Below, piece by piece: positions 31,169 through 39,951 of a stretch of DNA of 64,000 bases. This stretch comes from Oscillatoria princeps RMCB-10. Lineage in GTDB: Bacteria; Cyanobacteriota; Cyanobacteriia; Cyanobacteriales; Oscillatoriaceae. Numbering within the stretch: position 1 is the stretch's first letter; each line of letters opens with the position of its first letter. Position numbers and translations under genes: made by a program. The stretch is taken from the NCBI GenBank assembly GCA_019359235.1, contig JAHHHT010000029.1, forward strand, positions 1 through 64,000, written 5' to 3'. A model generated the notes under the pieces. That model searched no databases. It was not told the DNA's origin and saw nothing but the letters and a program-made list of their open reading frames with translations.

Positions 31169-31699
31169 ATGCTGTCAGTAATAGGCTCTAAGCGCCGTCT
31201 CCTCTCTGCTGTGGCCATTAGCGGCTGCCTGATTGCAGGCGTGCCGGCCCTGAGCTTGGCCCAGGGTTTGCCCGGACTGACCCTGTTTGGTGGGCCTGCC
31301 AGAGAAAATCAGCTGAACTTTCGCTTGGACTACGGCTCAGCCGGCGTGTGGGATCGCTACCGGCTGCGCATCCCAGCCAAGAAAATGAAGCTGGCGATCG
31401 CCCAGTTCTCCATCAGCTATCCAAATCACTACGAAGGCAAATTTGACAAAGACGAGATTGAGGTGCGCGTCGCAGACAAGAAAGTGCCGCTGCAAGAGGT
31501 AGTCTGGGACAAAGAGAATTACCGGGTGGAAATTTATCCCCAGGACCCGATTCCCGCCGGCAGCAAGGTGGAGCTGGTGTTCTCAAACGTGCAAAACCCC
31601 ACCCGGCGAGGCATGTACAACTTCAACTGCCAGATCCTCACCCCCGGCGACGTGCCCCTGCTGCGCTACATCGGCACCTGGATGCTGAGCATTACCTAG
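31169..31699 (+). CDS. DUF2808 domain-containing exported protein
   Basis: 176 residues. Residues 1-32 are a signal peptide ending SLAQG. The mature part contains YRLRIPAKKMKLAIAQFSIS and VELVFSNVQNPTRRGMYNFN, typical of DUF2808, a family largely restricted to cyanobacteria and of unknown function. The protein is probably periplasmic or cell-wall associated. Its position just before rpmH-rnpA is commonly seen in cyanobacterial genomes, from memory. Confidence 0.87.
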   Translation: MLSVIGSKRRLLSAVAISGCLIAGVPALSLAQGLPGLTLFGGPARENQLNFRLDYGSAGVWDRYRLRIPAKKMKLAIAQFSISYPNHYEGKFDKDEIEVRVADKKVPLQEVVWDKENYRVEIYPQDPIPAGSKVELVFSNVQNPTRRGMYNFNCQILTPGDVPLLRYIGTWMLSIT

Positions 31700-31737
31700 C
31701 CTCCCCCCGGAGGGCGATCACTGCGCCCGACTTGCGC

Positions 31738-31806
31738 AGAAACCGGGTTTCTCAACCAGACTCCTTGACTTTCAGCGCCGGGGCTCACACCAGAAACCCG
31801 GTTTCT
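31738..31806. repeat. Two AGAAACC(C/G)GGTTTCT palindromes downstream of the DUF2808 gene
   Basis: Copies at 31738-31752 and 31792-31806. The pair could also fold on each other across the 39-bp spacer and end transcription before rpmH. Confidence 0.75.
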
Positions 31807-31893
31807 TTCAGGGTTGTGCGTAAGTCCTGTAGGTGCTAAGATTGGAGATTGTGACTTTTTATCAAGCGTAAGATTAGCGACGCAGGAAATGCT

Positions 31894-32031
31894 ATGACCC
31901 AGCGCACCTTACACGGCACTAGCCGCAAAAGAAAGAGAGTGTCCGGTTTTCGCGCCCGCATGCGCACCAAAAATGGCCAAGCCGTGATTAAAGCTCGCCG
32001 GAGCAAAGGGCGGTATCGTTTGGCAGTATAG
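31894..32031 (+). CDS. rpmH: 50S ribosomal protein L34
   Basis: 45 residues: starts [19 protein letters not shown], ends KGRYRLAV. It matches L34 length and its Arg/Lys-rich composition, with the conserved SGFRARM and RRSKGR parts. It sits immediately before rnpA, the conserved bacterial order. AGGAAATGCT before the ATG gives a ribosome-binding site. Confidence 0.97.
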   Translation: MTQRTLHGTSRKRKRVSGFRARMRTKNGQAVIKARRSKGRYRLAV

Positions 32032-32075
32032 AGGGGTGATGGCGGCAAAAGATGGAGAGATAAAAGAAAAGCGCG

Positions 32076-32483
32076 GTGTTGCCCAAAGAGAATCGACTCA
32101 GGCACCGGCAGGACTTTAGTGCCGTATACCGAGGTGGGATTAGGCGCACCGGCGCTCACCTCACCTTGAGAGCCCGGCGGCACCCACCGGCATCCCGTGA
32201 CGCCAAAAAGTCTGGCCAAACCGTGCCGGCGGCGGCACCTAAGTCCCTTGCGCCCACTCGCACCGGCATTTCTATCAGCCAGAAAGTAAGCAAGCGCGCC
32301 GTGGTTCGGAACCGGATCAAGCGGCGGATTCGAGCTGCCCTGCTCCATTTGCTGCCCCGACTGTTACCGGGTTGGGACTGCGTTGTCGTAGTCGGGCCGG
32401 CAGCGGTGGAGTGCAATTATCGTCAACTTCTGCAAGAATTAGAGCAGTTGTTGGCACAAGCAGAGGTACTCAATGGGCATTAA
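32076..32483 (+). CDS. rnpA: Ribonuclease P protein component
   Basis: 135 residues. It binds the RNase P RNA and aids 5' maturation of tRNA precursors. Conserved parts are LPKENRLRHRQDFSAVYRGG near the start and the RNR box as SKRAVVRNRIKRRIRA at about residues 74-89. The start is GTG 32076 (TTG 32079 also possible); no ATG is available. A central insertion rich in Pro, Ala and Lys (about residues 36-62) is longer than in E. coli. The stop overlaps the next gene by 11 bases, implying translational coupling. Confidence 0.95.
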   Translation: MLPKENRLRHRQDFSAVYRGGIRRTGAHLTLRARRHPPASRDAKKSGQTVPAAAPKSLAPTRTGISISQKVSKRAVVRNRIKRRIRAALLHLLPRLLPGWDCVVVVGPAAVECNYRQLLQELEQLLAQAEVLNGH

Positions 32484-32874
32484 AGAGGAAACCTACTACG
32501 AGGGTGGCCCTCATGTTGGAGATTTAATCATTAATATCCTTCTGGGATTCACAATCATCTGCTTGCCCCTGACTGTAGGAGCCATAGTGCGGGCGCTTTG
32601 GCTGCGCTACCGCATCACCAATCGCCGCATATCAGTGACCGGTGGCTGGATGGGACGCGACCGCAGCGACATCATCTATGCGGAAATCGCCAAAGTGATC
32701 ACCGTCCCCCGAGGTCTTGGCGCTTGGGGAGACATGGTGCTCACCCTCAAAGACGGGAGTCGCTTGGAACTGAGAGCCGTTCCCAAGTTCCGCGACGTTT
32801 ACGCCTACATCAACGACAAATTGTCTCCCCAAGCCCAGCGCGTCAGTGGTGCCCTCGGCAGCCCCAAGGGTTGA
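32473..32874 (+). CDS. PH-domain (DUF304/YdbS-like) membrane protein
   Basis: 133 residues. One or two membrane segments at about residues 15-42 (DLIINILLGFTIICLPLTVG), then a bacterial PH domain with YRITNRRISVTGGWMGRDRSDIIYAEIAKV. The position between rnpA and yidC, overlapping rnpA by 11 bases, is typical of cyanobacteria. Function unknown; an accessory role in membrane protein handling is an inference from location alone. Confidence 0.87.
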   Translation: MGIKEETYYEGGPHVGDLIINILLGFTIICLPLTVGAIVRALWLRYRITNRRISVTGGWMGRDRSDIIYAEIAKVITVPRGLGAWGDMVLTLKDGSRLELRAVPKFRDVYAYINDKLSPQAQRVSGALGSPKG

Positions 32875-33072
32875 GGCTTGTGCTTGGGGAGCGGTTTGAG
32901 CAAACAGGGAGCTCCTCGATCGCTGGCTCCCTCTCCCCACAAATATAAGATCCTCAAGCCGGTGCTGTAGCGCAGGCTGCGCTGGAATGTGCCGGGCCGG
33001 CTGGCGTGCTGGCCAGTATTTGAGTGGGTTACAGTCGGAAAGTTCCAGAACGTACAGGTTGAATTAGAACGA

Positions 33073-34221
33073 ATGGACTTTGGTGTCGGGTTTCTTTCCA
33101 ATAATGTCATGCTGCCGATCCTGGATTTCTTCTACGGGATCGTGCCCAGCTACGGTATGGCCATCGTGGCCCTGACCTTAGTGATTCGCTTGGCCCTCTT
33201 TCCCCTGAACGCCGGTTCTATTCGCAACATGCGGCGCATGCGAGTGGCCCAGCCGGTGATGCAAAAGCGGATCAAAGAGATTCAAGATCGTTATAAAGAC
33301 AACCCTGCCAAGCAGCAGGAGGAGATGCAACAAGTCTACAAAGAATTTGGCAACCCTCTCAGCGGGTGCTTGCCCTTGCTGCTGCAGATGCCGGTGCTGT
33401 TTGCGCTGTTTGCCACATTGCGGGGATCGCCGTTTTCTGACGCAAATTACACCGTTTCTTTGCAAATTTTCCCGCAAGAACAAATCGAGCGGATTCAGCC
33501 ACAAGCCTTTACGACGCCACCCCAGAATATTTTTGTGGCCGATAAGGTGCATGTGCCGGTGAGCGCCCTGCTTCCCGGAGGGAATAAATTCTCTGTAGGC
33601 GAAAAAACCCGGATCGAATTTCAAACAGTCGAGGGCAAACCCCTGAGCGCAATTTTGGCGGACTATCCCGAAACCAAAATTGCCCCCCACTGGAAGGTGA
33701 TCAAAGGCGAAGAGCGGGTGCTAATCAATGAAGATGGCACTCTGGAAGCCCTAGAGCCCGGAGATGTGACGGTTCAAGGAACTATAACCGGCTTAGCGGC
33801 TGACAAAGGATTTCTCTTCATTGACGCCCTCGGTCGGGTAGGCGCGTTTGATGAAGACGGAACCATCCACTGGGATATTGTCGGCATGGTGCTGGGGTTT
33901 GGGATCAGCTTGTATATTAACCAGCTGCTTTCGGGTCAAGGCCCGGGAGCTAGCAGCAGCGCTAATCCCCAGCAAGACACTGTAAACAAACTCACCCCGA
34001 TTATTTTCTCCGGGATGTTTCTGTTCTTTCCCCTGCCGGCTGGGGTGCTGATGTACATGCTGATAGCCAACATATTCCAGACCGTGCAGACGTTTATTCT
34101 GTCACGGGAGCCCCTGCCGGAAAACCTCCAGAAAATTGTGGACTCTCAGACGAAAGTTGAAACTGTCAAAGGACGCGAGTCACTTCCCTTTGAACCAGGG
34201 CGTTCCAAAAAGAAAGCCTGA
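33073..34221 (+). CDS. yidC: YidC/Oxa1/Alb3-family membrane protein insertase
   Basis: 382 residues. It inserts proteins into the plasma and thylakoid membranes. The core reads [20 protein letters not shown], then [20 protein letters not shown] with the conserved hydrophilic-groove Arg (R in VIRL), [20 protein letters not shown] in the cytosolic coiled hairpin, and [22 protein letters not shown] soluble insertion of about 130 residues (about 145-270) separates helices, as in cyanobacterial YidC. ATG 33073 is used because the family N-terminus is [11 protein letters not shown]; 32989 would add unrelated residues. Confidence 0.95.
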   Translation: MDFGVGFLSNNVMLPILDFFYGIVPSYGMAIVALTLVIRLALFPLNAGSIRNMRRMRVAQPVMQKRIKEIQDRYKDNPAKQQEEMQQVYKEFGNPLSGCLPLLLQMPVLFALFATLRGSPFSDANYTVSLQIFPQEQIERIQPQAFTTPPQNIFVADKVHVPVSALLPGGNKFSVGEKTRIEFQTVEGKPLSAILADYPETKIAPHWKVIKGEERVLINEDGTLEALEPGDVTVQGTITGLAADKGFLFIDALGRVGAFDEDGTIHWDIVGMVLGFGISLYINQLLSGQGPGASSSANPQQDTVNKLTPIIFSGMFLFFPLPAGVLMYMLIANIFQTVQTFILSREPLPENLQKIVDSQTKVETVKGRESLPFEPGRSKKKA

Positions 34222-34724
34222 TGGTATCTATGAGCGATCAAAGTAAAATGCAGCGAGGCCAGCAGTGGTTAGAAGAACTGCTGCGGCTAGCTTCGCTCCC
34301 CGCAACCGTTACGGCAACTCTAGGCCCCGCCGGCCTGGAGGAAGCTGACAGCTACTGGCTGACTATTGATGAAACTGACCTGACGCCAGAACAAATTGAA
34401 ATTTTAATTGGCCCTGAAGGCACCGTTATCGACGCCATTCAGTATCTCGCCAACAGCACGCTCAACATCGGCAGAGAGGAAGAGGAACAAGCCTCTTACA
34501 CCATCGACCTGCACGGGTATCGGGTTCGCCGCCAAGCCGAACTCCGCGAAATGGCAGAAGCCGCCGCAGATCGGGCTCGCCAGACGGGTAAAGAGATCGA
34601 GCTCAAAGACCTCTCTGCAGCAGAGCGGCGGCAGGTGCACACTTTTTTGAAGGAGTGGGCGGATTTAGAAACCTACAGTCGGGGCCAAGAGCCCGACCGG
34701 CGTTTGGTGGTGCGTCTGCGATGA
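34221..34724 (+). CDS. jag: Jag/KhpB-like RNA-binding protein (KH and R3H domains)
   Basis: 167 residues. A Jag-type KH domain spans about 45-100 with the GxxG loop GPEG in ILIGPEGTVIDAIQYLAN. An R3H domain spans about 105-165 with ELKDLSAAERRQVHTFLKEW. The ATG overlaps the yidC stop (TGATG), so the two are probably co-translated. It lacks the N-terminal Jag-N domain of Firmicutes. An RNA-binding role is expected from the family; targets are unknown. Confidence 0.92.
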   Translation: MVSMSDQSKMQRGQQWLEELLRLASLPATVTATLGPAGLEEADSYWLTIDETDLTPEQIEILIGPEGTVIDAIQYLANSTLNIGREEEEQASYTIDLHGYRVRRQAELREMAEAAADRARQTGKEIELKDLSAAERRQVHTFLKEWADLETYSRGQEPDRRLVVRLR

Positions 34725-34847
34725 TTTTAGCTGTCAGCTATCAGCAAGGAAAGCTAGTCTGGGCGCACTCACGCCTCACACCCGACGGGCTGGAGTGCGC
34801 TCAATCGCTGACGGCTCACCGCTAGGAAGCTTGAAGAGGCAGGCATC

Positions 34848-35354
34848 ATGGAAACAATTTACATTCCCCAACTGGCTAAAGCGCGTGAAGGGACAGAGAT
34901 AATTGAGTTTGAAGAGTTTCTGCCCGATTTAGAAACCCTCACTCCCGTCCGGGGGCGCTTGCGGGTGAAGCACCAGGGTAACTATCTGGAAGTTTCCGCC
35001 CAAGCTGAAGCGATTGTTACCCTCACGTGTCACCGCTGCTTGAAACAGTTCAATTACCGACTGAAAATAAACCCGTCTGAACTCATCTGGCTGGATGTGG
35101 CAGCTGAGCAACCCGATCGAGAACCCGTAGAACGGGAAACCGCTCTGGAAGATTTAGTGGAAACGCTTCCCCCTCACGGCTATTTCCAACCGGGCGAGTG
35201 GCTGTACGAACAGCTGTGTCTGGAAATTCCCTTCCGGCAGCTTTGCGAAAGCCAGTGTCCGGGAATTCAGGTGGCACCGGCGGGTGCCGCTGAACCGGCA
35301 GCCGACCGCCGCTGGGCTGCCCTGGAAGCCCTCAAAGGACATCTCCCTCAATAG
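34848..35354 (+). CDS. YceD-family (DUF177) protein
   Basis: 168 residues. Matches the YceD family linked to 23S rRNA accumulation and often encoded beside rpmF; here it follows jag. Two Cys pairs, TCHRCLKQF near residue 63 and CESQCPG near residue 131, could bind zinc. Conserved DLVETLPPHGYFQPGEWLYE and ALEALKGHL at the C-terminus are visible. GAGGCAGGC precedes ATG 34848. Confidence 0.88.
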   Translation: METIYIPQLAKAREGTEIIEFEEFLPDLETLTPVRGRLRVKHQGNYLEVSAQAEAIVTLTCHRCLKQFNYRLKINPSELIWLDVAAEQPDREPVERETALEDLVETLPPHGYFQPGEWLYEQLCLEIPFRQLCESQCPGIQVAPAGAAEPAADRRWAALEALKGHLPQ

Positions 35355-35368
35355 GAGGTTGGAGATTC

Positions 35369-35395
35369 AGTTGTTAATTGTTAATTGTTAATTGA
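35369..35395. repeat. Tandem GTTAATT heptamers
   Basis: Three consecutive GTTAATT units (about 35372-35392), a short tandemly repeated repetitive sequence as found in filamentous cyanobacteria. Confidence 0.8.
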
Positions 35396-35486
35396 CTCGG
35401 TAGCTGTTAGCTCGTAGCTTCAGCTAAAAGCTAACAGCTCAATGCCATCCGCTCGCAAATCATTCCTGTAACAAGTAACAGCTGAT

Positions 35487-37010
35487 ATGGCCTTCCGCGA
35501 TCAATTTGAACTGCTGCTGCGAGCTCGCTATCCCCTGATTTACATCCCGACTCGCGAAGAAGAGCGAGTCGAAGCCGCTATGGCACAGTGCGCGACAGGG
35601 CTGGGAAACAGAGGCGTTTATATCTGGGATTTTGTCGATGGCTACCAGGGCAATCCCAATGACCTCGGTTTTGGCCGCCGCAATCCCCTGCAGGCGCTGG
35701 AATTTGTGGAAAAATTGCCCTCTGCCGCACCAGCCATCTTCATCCTGCGCGACTTCCACCGATTTTTAGAAGATGTCTCGGTTTCCCGCAAACTCCGCAA
35801 TCTGGCCAGATTGCTGAAATCTCAGCCCAAAAATGTAGTGATTGTCTCGCCGCAGCTGCTGATTCCAGAAGACCTCAGCGACATTTTGACCGTCTTGGAG
35901 TTTCCTCTCCCAGCCGCCCCGGAAATTAAAGCCGAAGTGGAGCGCCTGCTAGCCGCCACCGGCAAATCTTTAGAGCCGCGCATTATAGATGAAATCGTGC
36001 GCTCTTGTCAAGGGCTTACGGTGGAGCGGATTCGGCGAGTGCTGGCCAAAGCGATCGCCACTCACGGCCACCTGGAAGCGGATGACGTAGAGCTGATTCT
36101 GGAAGAAAAGCGCCAGACCATCCGCCAGACGCAAATTTTAGAATTCTACCCCACCAGCGAAAAAATTTCTGACATTGGGGGGCTGGATAACTTGAAAGAC
36201 TGGCTGCTGCGGCGCGGCGGCGCTTTTTCAGAACGGGCGCGGCAATACGGACTGCCCCACCCCAGGGGGTTGCTGCTGGCCGGCATCCAGGGCACCGGCA
36301 AGTCCCTGACCGCAAAAGCTATCTCCCACCACTGGCACTTGCCCCTGCTGCGCCTGGATGTGGGGCGCTTGTTTGGCGGGTTGGTGGGGGAATCGGAATC
36401 CCGCACCAGGCAGATGATTCAGGTGGCAGAAGCGCTCGCCCCCTGCGTGCTGTGGATAGACGAAATTGACAAGGCATTTGCCGGTGTGGATGGCAAAGGG
36501 GACGCCGGCACCACCAGCCGCGTCTTTGGCACCGTTATTACCTGGCTGGCAGAAAAAACTTCGCCGGTGTTTGTGGTGGCCACGGCCAACAACATCCAGT
36601 CTCTCCCGCCCGAAATGTTGCGAAAAGGCCGGTTTGATGAAATCTTTTTTGTCGGTTTGCCCTCCCGAGAAGAGCGCCGCGCCATTTTTGACGTACACCT
36701 GTCCCGATTGCGCCCCCACAATTTGAAAAATTACGATTTAGACCGGCTAGCATACGAGACGCCAGATTTTTCTGGGGCGGAAATCGAGCAGGCGCTGATT
36801 GAGGCGATGCATATTGGATTCAGCCAGAACCGAGACTTCACCACAGATGATATTTTAGAAGCTGCCAGCCAGATTGTGCCCCTAGCTCGCACCGCCTCTG
36901 AGCAAATTAAGTTCCTGCAGGACTGGGCGGCTGCCGGTAAAGCCCGTCTCGCCTCCAGGTACAGCAGTTTGACTCGCCGCATTCAGAGCCAGCCCGCTGG
37001 CCCTGATTGA
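35487..37010 (+). CDS. ycf46: Ycf46-type AAA ATPase
   Basis: 507 residues. An N-terminal domain (1-210) of the Ycf46 kind, starting FRDQFELLLRARYPLIYIPT, precedes one AAA module with Walker A GIQGTGKSLTAKAI near residue 262 and Walker B CVLWIDEIDKAF. The second region of homology TSRVFGTVITWLAEK, arginine finger LRKGRFDEIFFV, and the C-terminal helical lid are present. It is related to plastid-encoded Ycf46; reports link the family to CO2 uptake or photosynthetic regulation in cyanobacteria, but a client is not clear from sequence. It is cytosolic and probably hexameric. It lies last in the conserved yidC-jag-yceD run. Confidence 0.92.
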   Translation: MAFRDQFELLLRARYPLIYIPTREEERVEAAMAQCATGLGNRGVYIWDFVDGYQGNPNDLGFGRRNPLQALEFVEKLPSAAPAIFILRDFHRFLEDVSVSRKLRNLARLLKSQPKNVVIVSPQLLIPEDLSDILTVLEFPLPAAPEIKAEVERLLAATGKSLEPRIIDEIVRSCQGLTVERIRRVLAKAIATHGHLEADDVELILEEKRQTIRQTQILEFYPTSEKISDIGGLDNLKDWLLRRGGAFSERARQYGLPHPRGLLLAGIQGTGKSLTAKAISHHWHLPLLRLDVGRLFGGLVGESESRTRQMIQVAEALAPCVLWIDEIDKAFAGVDGKGDAGTTSRVFGTVITWLAEKTSPVFVVATANNIQSLPPEMLRKGRFDEIFFVGLPSREERRAIFDVHLSRLRPHNLKNYDLDRLAYETPDFSGAEIEQALIEAMHIGFSQNRDFTTDDILEAASQIVPLARTASEQIKFLQDWAAAGKARLASRYSSLTRRIQSQPAGPD

Positions 37011-37078
37011 AAGCGTGTGTCTGGCGGGAGTCACCTTTTCAACAGCGAATAAAGCAACGGTTTGACTGAGTAGCGTTT

Positions 37079-37555
37079 ATGAACAAGTTCTCTCTAGCAC
37101 TGCAGTTTATGCTGGGCGTGATGATGGCGCTGGCGTTCCTGGCCGGTGGCGGCATCGCTGCTGCCATCTACCTGGCGGCCAAACACTCATCACAGCCGGA
37201 AAGGCCCGTTTTTGAAGAGGAGCGTGCCACCACTAAAGCCGCATCGAGCGCCAAAAATTCTCCCAAGCAGCTGAAGTCTGTGGCGGCGAATTCAATCCAG
37301 CCGGGAGCCAAACCGGCACCATCTGCCAAGCAGCTACCGCCGGGAGCCTACCGAGCTCGCGTTATCTGGCAAGAAGGTCTGCTTTTGCGGGAGAGTCCCA
37401 ACTTTGAATCCGCAAGCGTGGGGGGCGTGGAATACAACGAATCCGTTGTCGTCCTGGAAGAAAACGCTGATAAAGAATGGCAGCGGGTGCGCTTGGAGGA
37501 CGGCGGTCAGGAAGGGTGGATTAAGGGCGGCAATACTGAGCGAATTACACAATAG
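37079..37555 (+). CDS. Membrane-anchored SH3-domain protein
   Basis: 158 residues. A single hydrophobic segment at about 8-33 (LQFMLGVMMALAFLAGGGIA) acts as an anchor or uncleaved signal. A Lys/Ser/Pro-rich linker (40-88) leads to an SH3_3-like domain (about 90-158) with RARVIWQEGLLLRESPN and GWIKGG. It follows ycf46 by 68 bp on the same strand, an order I recall in other cyanobacteria. Probably exported; cell-wall contact is likely but inferred. Confidence 0.85.
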   Translation: MNKFSLALQFMLGVMMALAFLAGGGIAAAIYLAAKHSSQPERPVFEEERATTKAASSAKNSPKQLKSVAANSIQPGAKPAPSAKQLPPGAYRARVIWQEGLLLRESPNFESASVGGVEYNESVVVLEENADKEWQRVRLEDGGQEGWIKGGNTERITQ

Positions 37556-37743
37556 ATATCCCTCCAGAAACTCTGGAGCGCAGCAGTCAGGGGGGCCGCC
37601 CCGCCCCACACAATGTTAAGAAACGTGGCGAAGTTTATATATTAATTGCAATTCTTCAGTCAGCGGTTCAACTGGCTTGCTCGGGGGTGGTAGGATGACT
37701 CATCCGCACTTAAAAACTCCACCCCCGATACTGGATATTAAAT

Positions 37744-37920
37744 ATGTACGACAGAAATTCCAATAGCGATTTGGTAGGGGCTGCTGTCACCGCCGCCTTG
37801 GGAGCCGGGATTGTCACTTCCTTCGCCGTCAGTCAAGGGCAGCACCCCCTGATCGCTTTGGGCATTACGGGTTTGGCCGTAGCAGTCGCCCTAGTCTGCC
37901 AGCGCTTGGGACTTGTTTGA
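37744..37920 (+). CDS. Small membrane protein, 58 aa
   Basis: Reads MYDRNSNSDLVGAAVTAALG at the start and VALVCQRLGLV at the end. Two hydrophobic segments (about 11-29 and 36-55) predict a hairpin in the membrane. A strong intrinsic terminator begins 41 bp after the stop, supporting a real transcription unit. The upstream ribosome-binding site is weak. No family is recognised with certainty. Confidence 0.72.
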   Translation: MYDRNSNSDLVGAAVTAALGAGIVTSFAVSQGQHPLIALGITGLAVAVALVCQRLGLV

Positions 37921-37960
37921 GTCCGGTGCGTTCCGCAGCGCACACAGCTCCTGTAGCTGC

Positions 37961-37993
37961 AATCCCGCCTCTGCACCTGAGGCGGGATTTTTG
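37961..37993 (+). terminator. Intrinsic terminator after the 58-residue protein gene
   Basis: Stem AATCCCGCCTC with GAGGCGGGATT around a 7-base loop, followed by TTTTG. Arms pair over 11 bp. Confidence 0.85.
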
Positions 37994-38542
37994 CCGGCGC
38001 TCCACCTTTCGTCCCCGACAGGGGTGGGTGAGCAATAACAGTCCATACTTGTTCTGTACCCTCTGTCGGACAAGAGGGGCTGTACACGACAAGGACGGGA
38101 GAGCCGGTCATAATAAGCTATATTGAATAATCAGGCCAGACAGACTTGTTGGGCCGGGTGCAGTTCTGTATTAATCTCGCGCTCAGGGATTGAATATTGA
38201 ACCGCCATCCATTCTCCCCCGACATCAACGATTTGGGGGAAGTTAGTAACCGGCAAGATGTCACACCATTAAGGGAGAGTTGCGATAAAATAGAAACAGC
38301 GATCGACAACAATAATAGAACCGCGCAGGTGGCTCGGGTGACAGCCACTTTCCCCAGACTCTCCCTCTGCGCCAGGAGCGTCCCTTGCGGTTGATTAAAT
38401 CACTACTTACCACGGCACTACCAGCTCTTGTCTTCCCTCAATTGCCTGGAAGAAGCGTCAAAAGCTTCAATCGCTTCGGTGAGGATGGGAAAACTCCGTC
38501 CTCGATCGAGCTTGTCGGAGCAGTTCACATAAACAAAAAATT
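37994..38542. other. Intergenic region upstream of the peptidoglycan-binding protein gene
   Basis: No gene supported. Short ORFs on both strands between 37833 and 38394 overlap the terminator or lack a ribosome-binding site; 38385-38570 runs into the next gene out of frame. The promoter of the next gene is probably within 38270-38530. Confidence 0.5.
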
Positions 38543-39673
38543 ATGGAAACCCTTGCTTATCTGGAACTAGCTGTCGCCCACGAGGCGCAGGCAACCGTCG
38601 AACCGATTCCTGCCGGTCGGGGTTGGAACTTTTTCCAGAGACTGACAGGCGGGACGCCTGTCCTACAAAGGAAAAAGCCTGTCATCGGAGCCGCTATTCG
38701 CTGGCTGTCCGTGGCCTTGTCTGTGGGCCTTTTGAGTGTGGCCGGAAGCGCCCTAGCGGCGCTGCAGCGCGAGGATAGCGGCTCTCAAGTGACGGCTCTC
38801 CAGGAACGTTTAGCCGCCACCGGCTACTACGACGGCCCGATAACCGGCTATTATGGCTCCTTAACTGAGGCGGCTGTGATTCGCTTTCAGCAAGCCAATG
38901 GATTGCCTGCGGATGGGGTTGTGGGTGGAGATACCCAAGCCGCACTGGGGGGTCAAAAGCCGGCAACTCCCAGCCAGAACTCTAAACCGACTCCGAGTGG
39001 CAGCGCCCTCAAACGAGACGACACCGGCTCAGATGTGAAAGACTTGCAAAGACGATTGCAAGCCGCCGGCTACTATGACGGCCCGCTGACCGGCTATTTT
39101 GGCTCCTTGACCGAAGCCGGTGTCATCCGCTTCCAGCAAGATAAGGGACTCAGACCTAGCGGGATGGCCGATTCAGCCACACTCGCCGCACTGGCAAACG
39201 GTGGCCCAGCACCTGCTCCTGCACCGGCTCCCAGCCCCAACACCGGCAGCGCCAGCGAACTCCTGCAGCAAGGCACAACCGGTCAGCCGGTCAGTGACCT
39301 GCAGGCGCGGCTCACACAGTTACGCTACTATGACGGGCCGGTGAATGGGTACTTTGACGCCCGCACTGAGGGATCTGTGATCCGCTTTCAGCGCGATAAT
39401 GGATTGCGACCTGATGGGATTGTCGGTCAGCAAACCTGGAATGCGCTGCGGGTGTCTCTAGAGCGCCCGACGCCGACGCCTCCAGTTTCTCCCATCCCCA
39501 GTCCGAATGCCGGCAGGTCTAACGTGCTGGCGTTGCAAAAGCGGCTGAAAGACCTGGGCTTTTACAGGGGGCCATTAGATGGCAGCTTGAACTCTCAAAC
39601 CCAAGCCGCTATTCAAGCCGCTCAAAAGCGTTACGGTGTCAGCAGCAAGGACATTTTAGTGAGACGGTTTTAA
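38543..39673 (+). CDS. Exported protein with four peptidoglycan-binding (PG_binding_1) repeats
   Basis: 376 residues. After a long N-terminal region, a hydrophobic segment at about 50-72 ends SALA, a likely signal. Four PG_binding_1 repeats follow: about 76-134, 155-210, 237-290 and 325-372. The first three share (Y)YDGP(I/L/V)(T/N)GY(Y/F) and VIRFQ(Q/R)..GL; the fourth is diverged (FYRGPLDGSLNSQTQAAIQ). Pro/Ser-rich linkers separate them. A role in binding the cell wall is expected; no catalytic domain is present. Odd feature: bases 38641-38668 are a copy of an intergenic palindrome (GACAGGCGGGACGCCTGTCC) translated in frame as part of RLTGGTPVLQ. A strong terminator follows. Confidence 0.88.
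   Translation: METLAYLELAVAHEAQATVEPIPAGRGWNFFQRLTGGTPVLQRKKPVIGAAIRWLSVALSVGLLSVAGSALAALQREDSGSQVTALQERLAATGYYDGPITGYYGSLTEAAVIRFQQANGLPADGVVGGDTQAALGGQKPATPSQNSKPTPSGSALKRDDTGSDVKDLQRRLQAAGYYDGPLTGYFGSLTEAGVIRFQQDKGLRPSGMADSATLAALANGGPAPAPAPAPSPNTGSASELLQQGTTGQPVSDLQARLTQLRYYDGPVNGYFDARTEGSVIRFQRDNGLRPDGIVGQQTWNALRVSLERPTPTPPVSPIPSPNAGRSNVLALQKRLKDLGFYRGPLDGSLNSQTQAAIQAAQKRYGVSSKDILVRRF
38641..38668. repeat. Intergenic-type palindrome inside a coding region
   Basis: GACAGGCGGGACGCCTGTCC plus flanking CTACA matches the intergenic elements near 5763 and 21445, but lies in the coding region of the peptidoglycan-binding protein, before its membrane segment. Confidence 0.82.
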
Positions 39674-39678
39674 CAGCG

Positions 39679-39724
39679 ATAAACTGGGTTTGTTCGGGGA
39701 AACTGAACAAACCCAGTTTATTTT
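39679..39724 (+). terminator. Strong intrinsic terminator
   Basis: A perfect 17-bp stem (ATAAACTGGGTTTGTTC with its complement at 39705-39721), a 9-base loop, then TTT. It begins six bases after the stop codon at 39671-39673. The symmetric stem could also act on the opposite strand for the gene ending at 39952. Confidence 0.9.
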
Positions 39725-39794
39725 GACTGTTCGCCGGCGCTGCCTCAAGGAGCGAAAGATCGCGCGACAAAGAGGCTAGAAACGAGGTTTCTTT

Positions 39795-39876
39795 TTAAAT
39801 AAACCGCCAAGACGCCAAGAGCGCCAAGGAAAGAAAAGAGAGAGGGTTCTCACAAATCATTTAGAACCGCTACAGT
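39795..39876. repeat. MITE-family fragment with AACCGCCAAGACGCCAAGAG core
   Basis: The core and the TCACAAATCATTTAGAACCGCTA end are shared, in opposite orientation, with the element at 44709-44832. The other terminus is not visible, so this looks like a partial copy. Confidence 0.72.
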
Positions 39877-39951
39877 ATTTTTGCCGCCCGACGAAAACCC
39901 CTTGATGCCCTAGGTTTAAATCCGGGCATCCAAAATAGGTATAAGCCGGCG

